From Manis javanica (Eukaryota; Chordata; Mammalia; Pholidota; Manidae): a stretch of 64,000 nucleotides of DNA. The DNA lies in assembly GCF_040802235.1 (NCBI RefSeq), contig NC_133157.1, positions 91,126,001 through 91,190,000 of the forward strand, read 5' to 3'. Shown here one piece after another: positions 11,470-23,589 of this stretch. Position 1 is the stretch's first letter; each line of letters starts with the position of its first letter. The translations under genes were made by a program, and so were the position numbers. The notes under the pieces are model-generated. The model was not told the origin of the DNA. It did no database searches and was given only the letters and a program-made list of their open reading frames with translations.

Positions 11470-14400
11470 CTGCAGAAAGAAAATGTTTTATACCATTTTA
11501 GTGTATGTTAAATTTTAATTTGGCCAAAATTCAAAGAACTCTCATTTGAACCAAAATAAAGTAAAATAAATCTGTGGTCAATTAATATTACTTGGTGAAC
11601 TACTGAAATGAATTTTACTTCAAAGTCACTGTCAATACTAAGCAAAAGAAAAAACCTGACAGTTCACCCCGTGTTTTAGTTGTACCCACCCTGGAGAAAA
11701 GTGCTGTTAAGAAGCTACTCTGGGAAGAATAGTTTCTATCTTCAGAATTTCAATTGTCTCTGTGGGGAAAAGAAACCTAACACTTCACTCAAAATCACTT
11801 ATAAAAACGCTTATAAAAATGCAGATCCCAGGGGCCTTGTAGATTGTTACAGTAGGTAGGGGCCCAGGCATCTCTACACTTAAGTTCCTCAGCTGCTTTT
11901 GTGTTATATGTAGAAAGACCCTTTGAGCCCTTATATAATCACATGTTTCAATCCCAAGAAAGTTATGAGTAGCCTTAGGTTTTTGATGGGGGCAATTTCT
12001 CTTTGATAAGAGTGGAAAGCAAGAGAGTTTTGCTTCCACCTAATTTGGCTTCTATAGTATCCCTTCAAATTTTGTTCAAAACATTATAAATCCTTAAGAT
12101 ATTTACTGATAACCCAAAAATAGAATTTAAACCCACAAAATTTTAGTTTACTCTTTAGTACCTGGAAAACTTCATCTTAATGGGGTAGATACAGATTTAT
12201 CCGATTTATCCTTTGGTAGAACACTAAAGGAAGACACATCACTTATAATTGCCTACATTTCTATACACACAAAACTTAAAGACATTTAATTTGTCCTAAA
12301 ATAAGTCTAGTTTCCAAAGAGAAAGACACCAGAATTTTAAGTACATTTATGGTAAAACTGGATATATTAAAAATGACACATTTTATATAAAATAGACTGT
12401 TTTTTTACTTGTTATAATCTTTGCAAGTAGACTGATACAGTACTTTTATGTTCAGTTTACCAAAAAATTGGAACACTCAGAAGGAATCATTCAAAACTAG
12501 TGAAACTTATCAGTGTTACTTTGCCATCATTGAATGTCAGTATTACTAAAATATTTTCAACCACAAGCACCACTATTTTAATTCAGTTAGTTTTCCTAAA
12601 TATTAAGTAGCAAAACTTAACCTGGCTCATGAATCATGTAATGAACCCAGCCTAGACTCTGTTGTACACCAAGTCTCCTCCACTCCTCTTCAGACATCAG
12701 ATGGGTTTTGGGTACTTGTTTGGAAAGTTCTCTGGGTAACATGACGTGCCTGTTTAAGAGATATAGCCAAGTATTAGTGCTCTATGCAAATATGCCTTTC
12801 CTACAATTATATGCATCTCTATGACACTTAAAAATTTTCCCCTCAACACAGTCAAAATTCTTTAAAGCAATTGTTACTTACCATTAGCACCAATCTTAAG
12901 GACTATTCTCTACATTTACTTATTATTTTGGATGGCCTATATGTTCAAAGTAGAGAGATAAGATTATGAAGTCCAAAAAGCAGAAGGCATTTTATTTAGC
13001 ATTAACTTTTCTCTCCCTCATCAGAGAATGCTTACTAGTTATCTCAATCTCCTGCAGGAACAGAATCCATAAAACTTAAGTCAGGCACATGGTTATCAAA
13101 CCATCCCAGTCTCCCCTGCAGCAGTCTTTGGTCATGTAACTAAATCCTGGCCAACAGGATATATACAGAAAATATTAAAACTTATATGAAGTGTCCTCAA
13201 AAGGAACGAATATGTCCAACTTGTCTCCTTTTCCCTTCCTTTTGGTTATAAAGCAGACTGACACAATCAAGGAGCTCCAGAAGCTATCTAAGAGGACAGG
13301 CACCCTTTGGAAATTAAACACAGTCCCTGATTGCAGAGTTGTTATCCCAGCCCCATGCAGCCATTTACACAGGAAAAAAATTAGCCAATTTGTTAATTTG
13401 GGCTCCCTATTACTCAACATTATAGATCTGTAGTATATACAAGTCCTTGTATACTCCAGAAGTTGCTTTATACTTTGTCCAAAATTAGAAGGAAAACACA
13501 CTAATGGCACATATATGCATGTACCTCCAACTTCACATAGACAGTTCGTTTTACAGTAAGTTACATATACACAAAACTGCATTTAGGTTTTTTTTAGGAA
13601 GGTATGAAATATTCAAGAACCGTAACTTCGTGAAAGTCTTAAAAACAAATATGCACCCCCCACTTCTGAATTACAATAAAAAGACCTTTATAAAATCACA
13701 ATTCCAGGCCCGATTTCTACCATTTCAGGTAGTAGTGTGTTTTATAGTTATCCATAACCACCAACCCATTTTTTTTTTTTGACCAGTACTAGGTTAGCTA
13801 GCTGTGAGTCAGTTGGCTGGAGAACAAGAAAGGTACAATATGGTCACACTTTTTTGGCGCACAGGAAAACGGAACCCATAACCCATTAAAAGTACTAAGC
13901 TGTCATCAATTTAATCTATTCGGTGGTTGGTCAGTTAAGTAACAATTCAATATTCTTTAGAGAACAAAATGGAGCTTTAGAAAAACTATTTTGTTGCTTG
14001 ATTGCCGTAAGGCCACCAGGTCAAATTCAAATTATACTCTCAAAGTTGGTAAAAAGTTTCACCAATTCCAGTGAACAACATGATGAGTCTTAGCAATACT
14101 TAATCAACTACCTCATTTATTCTTGAAATGTCCGTTTTAACATGTATTTTTAAGTCCCTGAAAACAAACTGTCATCCCTGTCTCCTATGTTAACTGTTGG
14201 TTAGTCTCAAAGAGAAATGTAACACTAATTAGTTTTTGTACTAGCTACCATGGAAACAGACTCCCTTTCATCAAGGTTTGATTACAAAGGAAAAAAGTAG
14301 CTTCAAACTCACATGGCAATTCTACCTGTATTTTACTGCATGGAGATAGCTTTCAAACTACATCTGAGTAAAAGTATTTCCAAAATTCAACGTTTATTGC

Positions 14401-16291
14401 AGTACCATTGCCTTGTCAATTACAAAACAGGAGTAAGGTAACACTACAAAACACAAGTGAGGGCAGACAGCAAATCGTGGATAGTATTTTTAAAATACTA
14501 TACAGTTTCTATGAATTTAATTCCATACAATCCTATAATATTTGTTACATATGTTATTCAACAGAACTATGTCTTGAAGTCCAGTTACAAAAGAACCTAA
14601 ATGTATATTATGCTCAGTGAAATAAGCCAAGCGGAGAAGGACAAGTACCAAATGATTTCACTCATATGTGGAGTATAAGAACAAAGGAAAACTGAAGGAA
14701 CAAAACAGCAGCAGAATCACAGAACCCAAGAATGGACTAATAGTTACCAAAGGGAAAGGGACTGGGGATGATGGGTGGGAAGGGAGGGATAAGGGCGGGG
14801 AAAAAGAAAAAGGGCATTACGATTAGCATGTATAGTGCGTGGGGGACACGGGGAGGGCTGCGCAACACAGAGAAGACAAGCAGTGATTTTACAGCATCTT
14901 ACTACACAGATGGACAGTGACTGTGAAGGGGTATGTGGGGGGGGGGACTTGGTGAAGGGGGGAACCTAGTAAACATAATGTTCTTTCTGTAATTGTAGAT
15001 TAATGATTCCAAAATTAAAAATTAAAAAAAAAACCTAAACGTAACTAAAAAAAAATTCTCTTAAAATCAATTTACATATTGTAATATATCACTTCAGATG
15101 TGACAGATGTTCTATTATACATGACTACCACAAACCACTTGGTAAAATAGGCTAAAATTATGATAGCAGTCCAGCTTATTTTGTGCTTATCAATAACTGT
15201 TATTGCAACTAAAAACAAAAAACAAAAAAAACCTAATGCCTGGAAAAGTCCAGTAAAGTATCTTCATATACTTGGCACCAGATGTGTTTCACTTCAAGAT
15301 TTTAGAAAAATATTAAAAGATTACATTCTGTCGTTATTGCTTATCTCCAGCTGGGCTCTTGATCGACATCACATAATTGGACATTACGCCAACATAACAC
15401 ACTAAAAGAACCGTGTGTATATAGTTACTAAATAAAAACAAACGGATCGACTTCAAACTTATCAATAGCCAGGAAAAAGATACTTCTAGCTAGGAATATG
15501 AAACAATACAGGTATTTTTCATCTAAACCAGAACGGAGAAATCCTGTTTTTCTCGCCAGACCTTCGATTTCCAAGATATTACAGGACTTGAAAGAAAGAA
15601 AAAAAAAAGCAAGTCCACAGAGTTACGTCCATTCTTCCTCAAAGAGTTTTGGACACCCTACCTAAAGGTCGCTACCAGTCCCGCCCATGCTGAGACCCTT
15701 CCCCCGACCGCCCCAGGGAGGTCGCCCGCACCCAACGAGGCTTGAGGACGTCATGTTCTCCCCGCCCACAAGCCTGGTGCTAATTTTAGCAACTGCGATC
15801 TAGCACTTTACAGGACTCTGAAGCCCCAATTCCTCAAAGCCCAAGCTCATTTGCCAATGTATATTAGCAGGAAAAAAGGCCTAAAGTTCCCTCGAGTTCC
15901 CGCGCCCGTCCTAGAAAGAAGCCCCCCGACTCAGGTCCTGTCGTCACGGCTCGGGCTGGCGCGCCAACCAACACTCCCACACCTCAGGCCAGCCAACTGG
16001 GGGGGTGCCCTCAAGGCACCCCAGACATCGAGACCAAGAAGCGGCGTCTCCCGCACTGGTAGCAGACCACCACCCCGCCAGCCCCTGCCCCAAGGCCTAC
16101 TGGGTGGGAGTTCGCGGGCCCCCGGCCGCCCCTCTGCCGCACCCGCGCCGGGAGCCGCCACCCAACCCAGCCCCGGCCCCGGTCCCTCAGGCCCCGGCTC
16201 CCGCCCGGCCGCGGCTGAGGAACCCCGCTCACCGGTACTCGTAGTGCTCGTCGAAGTACTTGTCGGAGTAGTAGATCTGCTTGTGGGCCAT
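11417..16291 (-). CDS. CKS2: CKS2, cyclin-dependent kinase regulatory subunit 2 (complete, 79 aa, three exons)
   Basis: CKS2 is a small nuclear/cytoplasmic adaptor that binds CDK1 and CDK2 and helps them act on primed phosphosubstrates. Coding exons (minus strand): 16291-16233, 12749-12622 and 11469-11417. Lengths 59, 128 and 53 nt total exactly 80 codons including TGA, the usual family length. Visible motifs are [20 protein letters not shown] (exon 1), [20 protein letters not shown] and [12 protein letters not shown] (exon 2; the HEPEPH hinge controlling strand exchange spans the exon 2/3 junction), and [14 protein letters not shown] (exon 3). The ending distinguishes CKS2 from CKS1B. All junctions have GT/AG and compatible phases. 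No disruption is seen, so this is the intact gene and not a retrocopy. Confidence 0.98.
12622..12749 (-). CDS. CKS2: CKS2 coding exon 2
   Basis: 128 nt from the acceptor AAACAG to a GTTAAG donor. It encodes the core from HVMLPREL to HEP, with the conserved anion-pocket region and the start of the hinge. It enters with one base completing Arg and leaves with one base of Glu. Confidence 0.97.
12750..14593 (-). other. CKS2 intron 1, distal part
   Basis: AT-rich intronic DNA. Open frames such as those near 13180-13580 have no recognisable domain and look like chance. No RNA gene is seen. Confidence 0.5.
14606..15031 (+). mobile_element. 5'-truncated L1 (3' UTR piece) in CKS2 intron 1
   Basis: About 426 bp of L1 ORF2 tail and 3' UTR in plus orientation (antisense to CKS2), with an A-rich end at about 15013-15031. 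The flanking repeats AACCTAAATGTA (14594-14605) and AACCTAAACGTA (15032-15043) form a 12-bp target duplication with one mismatch. It closely resembles the L1 at 19634-20178. Confidence 0.88.
15044..15690 (-). other. CKS2 intron 1, proximal part
   Basis: Unremarkable intronic sequence leading into the CpG island. Nothing distinct is seen. Confidence 0.4.
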
Positions 16292-17250
16292 CCTGAAGAA
16301 GGCGGGCAGCGGGCGGCTGGCGGCGCGGGGCTGGAACGGCGGAAGACGCGTGCACTTCGGGACAAGGCAACAGCTTGTCTGTGGCCAACCGACCACAGGT
16401 CGAACGATCCAGGTTTGAATCCTACAGCCAGCCACTGATTGGACAGAAGCGCCCACCAACCAACTTTCGCAGAAACCGTAGGTAGGCGAGGCCAGTTTTA
16501 CCCTATTGTCGCCGCTCCTCCAAGGCCTTGGCTCCAACATTAGCCAATCAGAGGCCTACTGCGAAGTTACACCCCCCCCCCCAAGGAAGAAGTGGATGAT
16601 TGACAAGGCGTTGGAGACGGGGAACTCCCTGAAGGGAAGGGGGCCTGGTCAAAGGAGGGAGGAGCCGGACGTTAAGGGCCACAGAACGCGTGCGCAAAGG
16701 TTTAGAAGGTTCCAGGTGGGCAGAGCCGTTGGGGCGGTGGAAGAGGTGAAGTATCACGGGATTTGGCGAGGCTGGGGCGGGGCTACCTGCGGAGAGGCAA
16801 CCTGTGCGCAAGGCAGTTACGGGTCGGGAAGGGAGTTCCGTGGTGCGCGGTGAGAAGCCGGTTGTCAGTGGTTGGAGGCACTGCGGGCCGAGTGTGAACT
16901 CCGCAGCCGCTCGATGCCGGCTCGAGGGCTTCGGGTCGCGACCGAAAAGGCCCGGGCGCGGGGGCGCAGGCCACGCGGAAGTCTCCAGAAACGGCCTCCC
17001 TGTTTGGGCGGAGGACCTGTGCCGCCGCGCAGGTGCGAATCCCCAGCTGGCAGGGCGCTCACCTCGGAAGTGGAGCGAGGGTCAGTTCTCTAGTCTGGAG
17101 GCCGTGCACACGGCGGGCCCAACCTGGGCTGCTCCTCCGGGAGGGAACCGGCGCATCCCCTGCCCCCGGCGGGGTCGCCTGCACTGGGTGAGCCCGCAGT
17201 CATCGCGCTCGAATGAGCCGTGACGTGCGCCTCTGTACCTGGGTCCAGCT
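15690..17250. promoter_or_regulatory. CKS2 CpG-island promoter with CCAAT boxes and a CHR-like element
   Basis: A GC/CpG-rich island extends from intron 1 through exon 1 to about 900 bp upstream. In the region just upstream of exon 1 there is an inverted CCAAT box (ATTGG, 16438-16442) with a TTTGAA motif (16414-16419) 18 bp away, and a second CCAAT at 16544-16548. CCAAT boxes near TTTGAA/TTCAAA cell-cycle homology regions are the usual arrangement in G2/M genes controlled by NF-Y and DREAM, which fits CKS2 biology. There is no TATA box. The upper part (16650-17250) may serve a divergent transcript; I see no recognised gene there. Confidence 0.75.
16233..16291 (-). CDS. CKS2: CKS2 coding exon 1
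   Basis: Nineteen codons plus two bases, ending TAC CG before a GTGAGC donor. The frame upstream of this ATG is open to 16540, but the ATG chosen gives the conserved 79-aa protein; the upstream part is 5' UTR and promoter. Confidence 0.97.
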
Positions 17251-17296
17251 ACACGCTGTGGTGGTGGTGACGTAGAAATGAGGAAAAAACACTGGC

Positions 17297-17354
17297 TTTC
17301 TGGCAAAACCCAGGAGAAAAAAGTTTCCAACGAGATAAGCTTTTACAGAGACCT
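17297..17354 (+). repeat. Left arm of an inverted repeat upstream of CKS2
   Basis: About 57 bp that reappears as its reverse complement at 18089-18144 with roughly five mismatches. The core GTTTCCAACGAGATAAGC is identical in both. The arms are about 735 bp apart. I do not recognise the sequence as a known repeat family. Confidence 0.75.
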
Positions 17355-18088
17355 ATTGTGGACAAGTTCAAATTTAAAAGTAGGAGAATATAGTCAACCC
17401 CACCATAGTACCAGAGTCAGCTGCCGCGATTCATTTTGCCCATTATGTCTCATCTATTCCTCTCCCTTTTTCCCCCAGAGTATCTTGAACGAGATCCCAA
17501 ATGCCCTTTCACTCTGAAATAAATACTTCCGTGTATATCTTCGAACTAACTGTACAGCTAAGGGAATTTAAGATTGTTCAGATCCCTTAAAACGGTTTGA
17601 TATTTAGGGCCAGGTTGAAAGAATAGTTTGTCCAAATCCATTGTGCAATTAAGTGGCAGACTCAGACTTGAGGCCCTACAGTCTGACTCTAGTCAGGCCT
17701 CTAACTACCCAGTATTGTGTACTGTCTCTCGCCTTTCACATAGAGGGGTTGGCATTTGTGAAGGCAGGAGGAAACGTGGATTACACGGAATGCTGACTGG
17801 GTTTGGCTTAGATTATAGAGGTCATGGAAAGGAAAGTTGTGGGAAGTGAGTCAGGGAGGGTAGATGGAAAAATGGCCCCAAAGACACCCAGGTTCTGGAC
17901 CCTGTGGGTATGTTACTTTACATGACAAAGGAGACTGCAAGTTTGAGTAAAGGATTTTGAGATTACCCATTGTGAAGATGGGTCCAGTGGTGTCACAGGG
18001 ATCCCTGTGAGAGGGAGAAAGAAGGGTCAGGAAGAAGCTGTAACAGAAGAGTGACCAGTAACCAAGTAGTTCAGGCTCTGTAACGCTT

Positions 18089-18144
18089 AGGTCTCTAAAC
18101 GCTTATCTCGTTGGAAACTTTTTTATCCTGAGTTTTGCCAGAAA
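18089..18144 (-). repeat. Right arm of an inverted repeat upstream of CKS2
   Basis: Reverse complement of 17297-17354. It appears to lie inside sequence interrupting an older repeat, so this arm is more likely the copied-in one. Confidence 0.7.
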
Positions 18145-19633
18145 TCGGGCCTCGAACCTGGAAAAAGCAAGGGATGGGTTCTATTCCTAACGTATCTGTA
18201 AAGAATACAGGTCTGCCGGCACCTTGGTGCCAAGTTAAACCTAATTCAGACTTCTCGAACTATAAGGTAAATTTTGTGTTTTAAGCTGCTGAGTTTGTGA
18301 TAATTTGCTAAAACGTAGTGGATTGGGACAGACTGGGAATGGGTTCTTGGATATTTTGATTAATATAGAACCATCTGATAATCCCAGTAAGGAAGTGGCA
18401 CAGTCAGATCAGCTGTGATAAAGATGAGAAGGAATGTGGAGGGTCCTGGTGCCAGGTAGCCCTGTTAGAAAGCCATGGCAGTTGATAGGATGAGGGTCTC
18501 AAGGTTGACAGCAGGGGTGATTAGGATTCAGACCAGAAATTTTGAAGGAAGAACCAACAGGAATTGGCTATCTGCTCTAAAATGGGCCTTTCAAAGAGGC
18601 CCAGTTTCCTTTAAAACAGGAAGTTCAGGTTTCAGTTGGTGTTTATAGGATTAGAGCTGCCACAAATCTTAATGTATCTGGAACCTCTCAGCCCCACTAG
18701 CAGCTGTTAGTGTAGTGACAGCTGGCAAAAGGAGCTGCAGTTGGTCCATGTTTAGTTAACCAGCAAGTTCTTAACTGAGCAAAGTGCTAGGAAAACCTTA
18801 CTCCTGGGAATAGCATTGATGCTACTGCTTCTAATAACATTACCTGTCTAGAAGGCACTTTAAAGTTTGCATAAACATTTTTTCGTTGTCCCATCTGAGC
18901 TTCCACATAAATCATGTGAAGTAAGCACAGTGGATAAAAGAAGTTGAGCTACAAAGCCTTCCCTAAAATTTTCCACTCGTTAAAATTTTAAATATGGATA
19001 TTTTATGAAAACCATTTATTCACTGTGTCAATAAATGTGTCTTACGACAGTGAATTCTGCGTGTAAGAAGTACAACCAAGTAGGTGATTTTAAAGGGGTG
19101 TTTATTCTCTGCTATACTATGAGCATGAGGGTGTGAACTAATTCAGAACCAGCATCATACAGAATAGAGCTAAAGTGAGAGCTCCAAATACTGCTCTCCA
19201 TCGTACTTCTGATGTTTTGCTAACAGTTGTGTGTGAGGAAGAACTTGATGGCATGTGCCATTTTAGTGACTGCACCCCTTGCCTTTCAATGCTTGTAAAA
19301 TTTGTTTGTTTGTTTTCAATGTTTGTAAAATTTTATATATGATTCTTAATTTAAAAGTTCAATTTCCACCAGATACCACTTATCCTAGTATGTTTAGTTC
19401 AGTTTATGTTTGAAAATTACAGAAGTGAAATAAAAATTACTCTTGTTTTTACTAATTTAAAAGAAATAAGATACCTTCTTGGTCCTTTCTCAGCAATCCT
19501 GTATCACAGATACAACTACTGCTAACACCATGGTGCATTAACCACATAGACTACTGCCTACACTGTATACAGATGTATCACTTTCAGAACTATGGATTCA
19601 TATGCATAGTCTTCCTTTATAAAATACTCCAAC

Positions 19634-20178
19634 AATGGAAGCAACCTAAGTGTCCATCAGTAGATGAATGGATAAAGAAGATGTGGTACATATACACAAA
19701 GGAGTATTATTCAGCCAGAAGAAAACAAATCCTACCATTTGCAACAACATGGATGGAGCTAGAGGGTATTATGCTCAATGAAATAAGCCAGGCGGAGAAA
19801 GACAAGTACCAAATGATTTCACTCATCTGTGGAGTATAAGAACAAAGAAAAAACTGAAGGAACAAAGCAGGAGCAGACTCACAGAACCCAAGAATGGACT
19901 AACAGTTACCAAAGGAAAAGGGACTGGGGAGGATGGGTGGGAAGGGAGGGATAAGGGGGAAAAAGGGGCATTATGATTAGCACATATAATGTAGCAGGGG
20001 GGTGGGGACACAGGGAAGGCTGTATAACACAGAAGACAAGCTGTGACTCTATAGCATCTTACTACACTGATGTACAGTGACTGTAATGGGGTATGTGGGG
20101 GGACTCGATAATGGGGGGAGTCTAGTAACCATAATGTTGCTCATGTAATTGTACATTAATGATACCAAAATAAAAGTA
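19634..20178 (+). mobile_element. 5'-truncated L1 with 15-bp target duplication
   Basis: 545 bp covering the C-terminal end of L1 ORF2 (the frame from about 19573 gives WMELEGIMLNEISQAEK) and the 3' UTR, ending in an A-rich tail. It is flanked by perfect copies of ATAAAATACTCCAAC (19619-19633 and 20179-20193). Non-functional. Confidence 0.93.
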
Positions 20179-20193
20179 ATAAAATACTCCAAC

Positions 20194-20570
20194 CGCTTGC
20201 TTTTTTCATATTCCTGAGACTCCGATGACACAAATGATCATTTTATAGATCTTGTCAAGATCTTTAGTGTTTTGTTGAAAGGATGTTCAAGATGGTCTTG
20301 TTACATCTATGCCAGCCCTTCCTGATCTCTTTTGATTCTTCTAAATGTGGGAATAACAGGGCTTGCCCCTCAGGCTGCTGCTCAGTTGTTAGTTTTTGCC
20401 TCCTGCATTTTGCTGCTCTGTTATTTGGTGCATGTAAGATTGCTATGTCTTAACTGGTGAGTAGACCATTATATGTCCTCTGCCCTGGTAATTTTCTGTA
20501 TTCTGAAGTTAATTCTGATACTGTTAAGATCATCTGCACTTAACATAATTATTGGTGTTAAGCTTTAAGT
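20194..20570. other. Intergenic DNA, nothing distinct
   Basis: Short unannotated stretch between the L1 and a solo LTR. I see no gene or repeat ends. Confidence 0.4.
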
Positions 20571-20575
20571 CTACC

Positions 20576-20918
20576 TGTAGGGAAAATGAAGGTTCCATGG
20601 CCAGGATTCTCACCTGACCCTGCTCTGCTTGCAGTGCTCACAGGCACATTTTGCACATGTGTGGGAAATGAGTTGTTACTGACTCTATAAAGAGCTCTGC
20701 CCAGTGCTCTGGGCTGCAAGGCAGTGGAGAGACCCAGAGGCAGAGACTGGCTTGCTGCATGCACCCTGCCCTGACGGACAGGATTCTAGCTCTTGACCTG
20801 CCACTGCAAGAATAAAGCTGGGTATAAACCCTTTTATCCCAAGAACATTCTGTTGTCATTTTTCAGTCTCACTGAATGCAGATTGAATTTACCAGTGCTG
20901 AAACCCTCAGGTGAGACA
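20576..20918 (+). mobile_element. Solo LTR, TGTAGGGAAA subfamily, TSD CTACC
   Basis: 343 bp from TGTAGGGAAA to GAGACA with perfect flanking CTACC (20571-20575 and 20919-20923). It has TATAAAG near 20688 and AATAAAG near 20812. It lacks the expanded GGCCCAGAGGA repeat units of the longer relatives, like the 5' LTR of element C. Confidence 0.9.
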
Positions 20919-21331
20919 CTACCATTTTATGCCTTGTTTTCTGCTTGGCCTTTTTCCTTTTTCTACTTCCCCTTTACTGTCTTCCTATACTGAAGAAGCC
21001 AGAGAAAGACTGATGAGTCCTAGGTATACTAAATTGAAGCAGTGGTTAGAAGTCTTCTAAAGAAAACACTAGACTCAAAAGACTTGAAGAGTTTTACCAA
21101 GCTATCAAGTTTTCCCAAGATCAGAGGAGTTTATTCTATTATGCAAGAATAATGTTGATTCAAAAACTAAATAAACAATATGAGAAAGGAGTGTACATGT
21201 CCCTTTCACTCAGTCAATGTAACCATCCTAAATAAAATGCTGGCCAACTTAAGCCAGTTTTATTTTTAAAAATGCATGCTACAAATGCAAAGGTAGTGTA
21301 ACTAGAAAATCTGTTATTGTAATTCACCACT

Positions 21332-21735
21332 TGTCTTGCCAATGGGTTTCAGCCCAGGCAAGTTCACTGTGGATTCAATGAGACCAAAGAAATGACAATG
21401 GAACATTCTTGGGGTGAAAGGGTTATACCCAACTTTATTCCCACGGTGGCCGTTCAATCACTAGAAATCTGCCCACTTAGAGGGAGTCTGCATGCGGCAA
21501 GCCAGTCTCTGCCTCTGGGCCTCTCTACCCCTGCAGCGGTCTCACTGCTGCCACCACTTCAGTCTCTCCTCTGCTCACCTGCAGTCTTGCAGCTGTGCCA
21601 CCATGTCGCCCAGGGCACTGGGCAGAGCTCTTTTATATAGAATCAATAACAACATATTGCCCACACATGCATAGTAAGCTAGCCGACCAGGGCCAGGTGA
21701 GAATCCTGGCCATAGGAATCTTCCCTTTATCCACA
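21332..21735 (-). mobile_element. Solo LTR, TGTGGATAAA family, TSD CCACT
   Basis: 404 bp, minus orientation, with perfect flanking CCACT (21327-21331 and 21736-21740). The read-through on the minus strand begins TGTGGATAAA and ends GGCAAGACA. Same family as elements A and B. Confidence 0.9.
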
Positions 21736-22079
21736 CCACTTCAATAGCATAAAGGACACAAAAATTATTCTCTCCACAGATGCAGAAAAAACATTCCATA
21801 ATTTCACTTTTAATGAGCAAACTCAGTAAGTTCACCACTCACTCACTGGTGAGACCACTCTTGGTAATTAGGAATTGGAGGAAACTTTGTTAGCCTCATA
21901 AAAATACTTGTAAAAAACAATTCTTATGGGGAGACATTAGAAACATTAGCTTAAAATTTTCCTAATCTTCAATTAACACTGAGCAATGTACCAGACATCA
22001 TAGCACAGTAAAGAGAAGAAATTTAAGGCATCCTAATTAGAAAGGGAGAAATGAAATAGTTGCAACTGATGTGTTATTT

Positions 22080-22610
22080 TTATACCTGGGTATAGGGTGA
22101 ACATATGAAAGTCAGCATTCCTATAGACCAGAAACAACTAGAAAATATTCAAAAAGAAATATTACTACATTAGCATCAAGTGTCACATACCTAGGAATGA
22201 ACCTAACAAAATGTACACAAAACCCTAATAAGCTAATTTATGAGCCTTTGAGAGACATAGAAGCAGGCTTGAAAGAGTGTAGATGTACTATGTTCCTGCT
22301 TAGGAAGACTTAATATGACAGAGAAATTCTCTCTTATGATAGACAAATCAATCATAGAATCAGTCTACTTGCAATAGAAATAACACTTTCAAGAAACTAA
22401 TTAAATTGATCCTGAAATATGTGTGGATGAGAAAAGAGCCAAGAATAGCAAAGGCACCTCAATGGACTTTTAACAGAGATCATGATTTATTAAGAAACTG
22501 TAGTAATTACAACAGTGTAGCAGTGGCTTATGAAAATTAAATAGCATGGCATTGAATAAACTGACTTGACATAACACCCAACCCAGAATGCTCTTCGCTG
22601 CAGCTTTGCT
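22080..22610 (+). mobile_element. Old L1 ORF2 fragment
   Basis: Decayed plus-strand L1 reverse-transcriptase-end sequence, recognisable by segments such as ATACCTAGGAATGAACCTAA and the following L1-type order. Many stops are present. Ends are approximate. Confidence 0.7.
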
Positions 22611-23589
22611 GCTGTTGTCACTTTAAAGACATACTCTTGATTCCTAGTTTGCTATGCTTTTATCATAAATGGAATTTTTCACATTTTTTACATTTGGTTA
22701 ATATTTTTAGGTTTACAAATATAAGTTGTAAATACTGTAAAACAGATATAACTTTGGTCTTAAGGATGAATCAAATGGCAATACTGAGAACTAGCTGAAA
22801 TAAATTCAGTAGGTACACAAAGTATTGTGGATGCTAATGAACAAACGAGCTAGAAGACAGGGTTGAGTCACAGTTGCAGAGCACTTCTGGAAGGGACAGA
22901 GATGGGAAATAGAAAGTAAAAAGACATGGAAGCGAGAAGCGAGCTGCTTCTCCCACAGAGAGAGAAAAAAATAAACAGGAGGAAATGCTTGTACAAATAA
23001 TGGCTGTGAGTTCCCAATTTTAAGGAAAAGAGACTTCAGATTGAAATGGTTTATAGAATGCTGAATAAGATAAAGTAACCACAGATTATACTGCAATACA
23101 AGAACATCAAAGATAAAGTGAAGTTGTAAAAGCTTCCAGGGAGAAATTGCTGATCACATCTACAAAATACACAAAACAGACTGACAATGGCAATCACAGA
23201 GGCAGCACTGGACTCAGGAAGAAAATGCATTGCTGGTCATACAGTTCAATGAAAGAGTAGAAATAAATTCAAGGCAATAATTCACTATATATTGGAAATA
23301 AAGTAAGTAACTTAGTACCTTTATTGTTGTCTAGAGGAGGATTTAAAACTGTTCACTGAACAATTCAGAGAACACCGTGACTAAGAGGAGGATAGGGAAG
23401 TGAGTTCTGCACTTAGGTAAGGCACTTATCTTTGCAGCTGTGGGTAAATTTAGGAAGTTGAAAGAGATTAGAAATCCATCTCCAGAAATGTTAACTATCA
23501 CTAGTTGATTCTTGATACTATTTTAAGAGAATTAAAATTTACCACAAATCCCTGCCTGAGGATACCTGTCCATTGCAATGTGGTTTACA
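22611..23589. other. Intergenic DNA, nothing firmly identified
   Basis: AT-rich DNA that may include further unrecognisably old L1. No gene, RNA gene or clear repeat end is seen. Confidence 0.4.

Larger units (their letters stand above)
17251..19618. other. Gene-free flank upstream of CKS2; contains an inverted repeat and an old interrupted repeat
   Basis: No coding gene is recognised. An inverted repeat pair (17297-17354 and 18089-18144) is listed separately. From about 17850 to 18330 the sequence looks like an old interspersed repeat (CCCCAAAGACACCCAGGTTC start, AAGCTGCTGAGTTTGTG end) interrupted by the right arm of that inverted repeat. Confidence 0.45.

Noticed and set aside
15851-16438. 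195-codon plus-strand frame in the CKS2 CpG island
   Set aside because: A GC-rich chance frame opposite CKS2 exon 1, rich in Pro, Arg and Gly without domains.
16229-16540. N-terminally extended CKS2 frame
   Set aside because: The family is uniformly about 79 residues; the extension covers promoter and 5' UTR and has no similarity to anything I know.
19573-19839. 88-codon frame as a small gene
   Set aside because: It is the end of L1 ORF2 within a 5'-truncated L1 with a clear target duplication.
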